A stretch of 64,000 nt of DNA from Pleomorphochaeta sp963678575 (GTDB lineage: Bacteria; Spirochaetota; Spirochaetia; Sphaerochaetales; Sphaerochaetaceae): contig CAXXHV010000002.1 in NCBI GenBank assembly GCA_963678575.2, forward strand, positions 992,001 to 1,056,000, given 5' to 3'. Shown one piece after another: positions 61,573-64,000 of this stretch. The position numbers and the translations under genes were made by a program. The notes under the pieces are model-generated. The model saw only the letters and a program-made list of their open reading frames with translations. It was not told where the DNA came from and ran no database searches. Each line of letters opens with the position of its first letter. Position 1 is the stretch's first letter.

Positions 61573-62631
61573 TTAGATAGCTTCACAAATTAATCTACCC
61601 ATCTCCTTTGTACCAACTTTTGTTGTGTTTACACTATAAATATCACTTGTTCTATAACCTTTATCTAAAACATCAAAAACAGCTTGCTCAATTGCTTTAG
61701 CTTCAGTTTCAAGATTAAATGAATATCTTAACATCATTGAAACAGAAAGAATTGTTGCAATAGGATTTGCAATGTCTAAGCCTGCAATATCCGGAGCACT
61801 TCCATGAATTGGTTCATACATACCAAGAGTTCCACTACCTAAAGAAGCACTTGGAAGCATTCCAATGCTTCCTGTGATTTGAGAAGCTTCATCACTTAAT
61901 ATATCACCAAACATATTTGTAGTTACAATAGTATCAAATTGCTTTGGATTTCTAACTAATTGCATTGCAGCATTATCTACATAAAGATGATTTACTTCTA
62001 CATCTTTATAATCTTCACTCATTTTATTAACAATTTCTCTCCAAAGTTGAGAAGAATTTAAAATATTTGCTTTATCAACACTTGTAAGTTTTTTACCTCT
62101 AATTAATGAAATTTCAAAAGCTTTTTTTACAATTCTTTCAATTTCATCTTTTCTATAAGTAAGAGTATCATAGGCACTATTTTCGTCTCTGCCTCTTTCT
62201 CCAAAATAGATACCACCTGTTAATTCTCTTACAACCATAATATCAAGACCATCACCAATTATTTCATCTTTTAATGGGCAAGCATCTTTTAATTGAGGAT
62301 ACATAACAGCAGGTCTTAAATTACAAAATAAATTTAAAGCGCTTCTTAGTCCTAATAGAGCTTTTTCTGGTCTTAATTCAGAAGCAACATTATCCCATTT
62401 TGGACCACCAACAGCTCCTAATAGAACTGAATCACAAGCTTTACAAGTATCTAAACTTTCTTGTGGTAATGGATTATTAAATTTATCAATAGCAGCACCA
62501 CCAGCTATTACTTCTTTATATTCAACATTATGGTTAAATTTCTTTGCAACTTTATCTAAAACTTTTACTGCTTCATCAATAATATCAGGACCAATACCGT
62601 CCCCTTTTACTAGTGCTATTTTCATATCCAT
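61573..62631 (-). CDS. leuB: 3-isopropylmalate dehydrogenase
   Basis: 352 residues of the beta-decarboxylating dehydrogenase family: IALVKGDGIGPDI near the start, LLGAVGGPKWD, ELTGGIYFGERG, VDKANILNSSQLWR, the metal site TNMFGDILSDEAS and GSAPDIAG for the cofactor. The ATG at 62631 is three bases after the leuD stop and 12 bases after GAGGAG, at the long end of useful spacing; an ATG at 62625 is worse. Confidence 0.96.
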   Translation of the reverse strand: MDMKIALVKGDGIGPDIIDEAVKVLDKVAKKFNHNVEYKEVIAGGAAIDKFNNPLPQESLDTCKACDSVLLGAVGGPKWDNVASELRPEKALLGLRSALNLFCNLRPAVMYPQLKDACPLKDEIIGDGLDIMVVRELTGGIYFGERGRDENSAYDTLTYRKDEIERIVKKAFEISLIRGKKLTSVDKANILNSSQLWREIVNKMSEDYKDVEVNHLYVDNAAMQLVRNPKQFDTIVTTNMFGDILSDEASQITGSIGMLPSASLGSGTLGMYEPIHGSAPDIAGLDIANPIATILSVSMMLRYSFNLETEAKAIEQAVFDVLDKGYRTSDIYSVNTTKVGTKEMGRLICEAI

Positions 62632-62634
62632 AAT

Positions 62635-63132
62635 CTATTTATTCTCCTCTTTGTTTTTGATATATGCTGCAAGTCCACCAGCTTTTATTAATTCTTGCAT
62701 AAAAGGAGGAAATGGTTCTGCTTGGAATTCTTTATTTTTTGTAACATTAGTAATTTTACCTGTATCAAAATTAACTTCCACTTCATCTCCACTTTCAATA
62801 TTATCGCAAGCTTCTGGACATTCTAAAATTGGAAGACCAATATTCAAAGAATTTCTATAAAAAATTCTTGCAAAAGATTTCGCTATAACACAAGAAATTC
62901 CGCTTGCTTTTATTGCAATAGGAGCATGTTCTCTTGAAGAACCACAACCAAAGTTTTTATCTCCAACAATTATATCTCCATCTTTAACATTAGTTGCAAA
63001 ATTTTCATCAATATCTTCCATACAATGTTTTGCAAGTTCACTATGAACTGAAGTATTTAAATATCTTGCTGGAATTATTACATCAGTATCTACATTATCT
63101 CCGTATCTAAAAACACTACCTTTACTTTTCAT
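62635..63132 (-). CDS. leuD: 3-isopropylmalate dehydratase, small subunit
   Basis: 165 residues of the short, archaeal/LeuD2-like form: DNVDTDVIIPARYLNT, GDKNFGCGSSREHAPIA (the substrate-recognition loop) and SFARIFYRNSLNIGLP. Pairs with LeuC to isomerise isopropylmalate. AAGGAGA precedes the start, five bases after leuC. Confidence 0.95.
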   Translation of the reverse strand: MKSKGSVFRYGDNVDTDVIIPARYLNTSVHSELAKHCMEDIDENFATNVKDGDIIVGDKNFGCGSSREHAPIAIKASGISCVIAKSFARIFYRNSLNIGLPILECPEACDNIESGDEVEVNFDTGKITNVTKNKEFQAEPFPPFMQELIKAGGLAAYIKNKEENK

Positions 63133-63137
63133 TTTGA

Positions 63138-64000
63138 TTAATTCTCCTTGATTGTATTTGGATCTGTAATGAAGCCAGTAATGGCACTTGCTGCAGCAAC
63201 TTCAGGTCCAGCTAAATATACTTCTGATTTTACATGTCCCATTCTTCCAACAAAGTTTCTGTTTGTTGTTGAAACAGCTCTTTCACCTTCTGCCAATATA
63301 CCCATATGACCACCTAAACAAGGGCCACAGGTTGGAGTAGATACAGCACAACCGGAATCAATAAAGATATCAAATAGGCCTTCATGCATTGCATCTTTCC
63401 AAATTTGTTGTGTAGCAGGAAGAACGATACATCTTACTTTATTACTTATTTTATGGCCTTTTAAAATATTTGCAGCTTTTCTTAAATCAGAAAGTCTTCC
63501 ATTTGTACATGAACCTATTACAACTTGATGGATTTCTATTTCACCAAATTCATCAAAGGTTTTAGCATTTTCTGGTAAATGTGGGAAAGAAACAGTACTT
63601 TTTATTTGTGATAAATCAATATCATAAACTTTTTCGTATTCAGCATCACTATCTGCTTCATAAATTGTTGGCTCCTTTGCTCCATGGGCTTTTAAATACT
63701 CTAGAGTAATTTCATCAACAGGGAATATTCCATTTTTACCACCAGCTTCAATTGCCATATTAGCGACAGTGAATCTATCATCAATTGTTAAATTTTTTAC
63801 ACCAGAACCAGCAAATTCCATGCTTTGGTAAAGCGCTCCATCTACACCAATCATTCCTATTATATGCAAGATTAAGTCTTTACCACCAACATTCTTATTA
63901 AACTTTCCAAATAAGTTAAATTTGATAGCTGTAGGAATTTTAAACCAAGCTTGACCAGTTGCCATGCCGCATGCCATGTCTGTTGAACCAACACCTGTTG
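63138..64000 (-). CDS. leuC: 3-isopropylmalate dehydratase, large subunit, N-terminus cut by the window
   Basis: The frame is open to the right edge and reads TGVGSTDMACGMATG before the first internal ATG, so the start lies outside. About 287 residues of some 420 are seen. Aconitase-family cluster ligands: C in GSCTNGR and the pair in CGPCLGGH; NRNFVGRMGH follows. Short homoaconitase-like LeuC form, matching the short LeuD. First visible gene of the leuCDB-ilvD-ilvB operon. Confidence 0.95.
   Translation of the reverse strand, partial: TGVGSTDMACGMATGQAWFKIPTAIKFNLFGKFNKNVGGKDLILHIIGMIGVDGALYQSMEFAGSGVKNLTIDDRFTVANMAIEAGGKNGIFPVDEITLEYLKAHGAKEPTIYEADSDAEYEKVYDIDLSQIKSTVSFPHLPENAKTFDEFGEIEIHQVVIGSCTNGRLSDLRKAANILKGHKISNKVRCIVLPATQQIWKDAMHEGLFDIFIDSGCAVSTPTCGPCLGGHMGILAEGERAVSTTNRNFVGRMGHVKSEVYLAGPEVAAASAITGFITDPNTIKEN

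Noticed and set aside
1..64000. CRISPR arrays, insertion sequences, prophage genes or plasmid features.
   Set aside because: No regularly spaced repeats, transposases, integrases, phage structural genes or flanking duplications were seen; gene content is chromosomal housekeeping throughout.
1..64000. Reassigned TGA codon, as in some very AT-rich bacteria.
   Set aside because: Tryptophan is coded by TGG throughout, and TGA ends a real gene at 14091-14093.

Overview
This is a chromosomal stretch of a very AT-rich, didermic, fermentative bacterium, most likely a spirochaete; the species is not recognisable from sequence alone. Pointers to Spirochaetota are the signal peptides that end in FAQG followed by KE on two binding proteins, a short RNA polymerase omega-like gene beside miaA, an archaeal-type CMP-kinase-like protein with a GCGNTT loop, a 56-residue zinc-ribbon protein next to murC, a MurE with EDPR in place of DNPR, and an outer-membrane barrel gene. 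These are family-level recollections, not database results. The code is standard, and TTG and GTG starts are common (murC, zur, rpoZ, icd, two EAL genes, the barrel gene).

Layout. 1-5081 (+): the end of folC, then rqcH, a Memo-like gene and a membrane protein with a kinase-like cytoplasmic part. 5184-5333 (-) holds an apparently free-standing small RNA. 5456-9831 (-): miaA, rpoZ, a CMP-kinase-like gene, yicC, murC and the zinc-ribbon gene. 10078-13058 (+): zur and znuACB for zinc uptake. 13042-14339 (-): a barrel protein and a TSCPD protein. 14461-18167 (+): murE, ddl, dinB; uppP converges on them. 19362-25261: three related membrane-anchored EAL proteins, interrupted by a flavin reductase on the other strand. 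25331-29525 (+): trmL, proC, serS, pncB. 29726-33900 (-): proA, proB, a glycosyltransferase-like gene and an amidase. 34035-37917 (-): a tight five-gene operon with a ModE-like regulator, a FecCD-type ABC importer and a methyltransferase. 38143-41513: divergent adenine deaminase and purine permease. 41761-48079: ilvE, a YgiQ radical SAM protein, a B12-binding radical SAM protein, icd and a tRNA-Val. 48193-51796: a phosphodiesterase, a two-component system and a secreted protein. 52260-58069: adhE, a DUF2974 hydrolase, an MFS transporter and a small basic protein. 58136-64000 (-): ilvB, ilvD, leuB, leuD and the end of leuC.

How it works together. The cell builds peptidoglycan (murC, murE, ddl, uppP, amidase), proline (proA, proB, proC) and branched-chain amino acids (leuCDB, ilvD, ilvB, ilvE), salvages purines and nicotinate, imports zinc and probably molybdate or another metal, ferments through AdhE, and has c-di-GMP hydrolysis by three paralogous proteins. 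Most of the window is ordinary housekeeping. The less ordinary items are the small RNA with an anti-Shine-Dalgarno-like segment, the EAL triplet, the metal-importer operon with a methyltransferase, a kinase-like membrane protein, a palindrome over the promoter of a small basic protein, and promoters that place transcription starts at or next to start codons.
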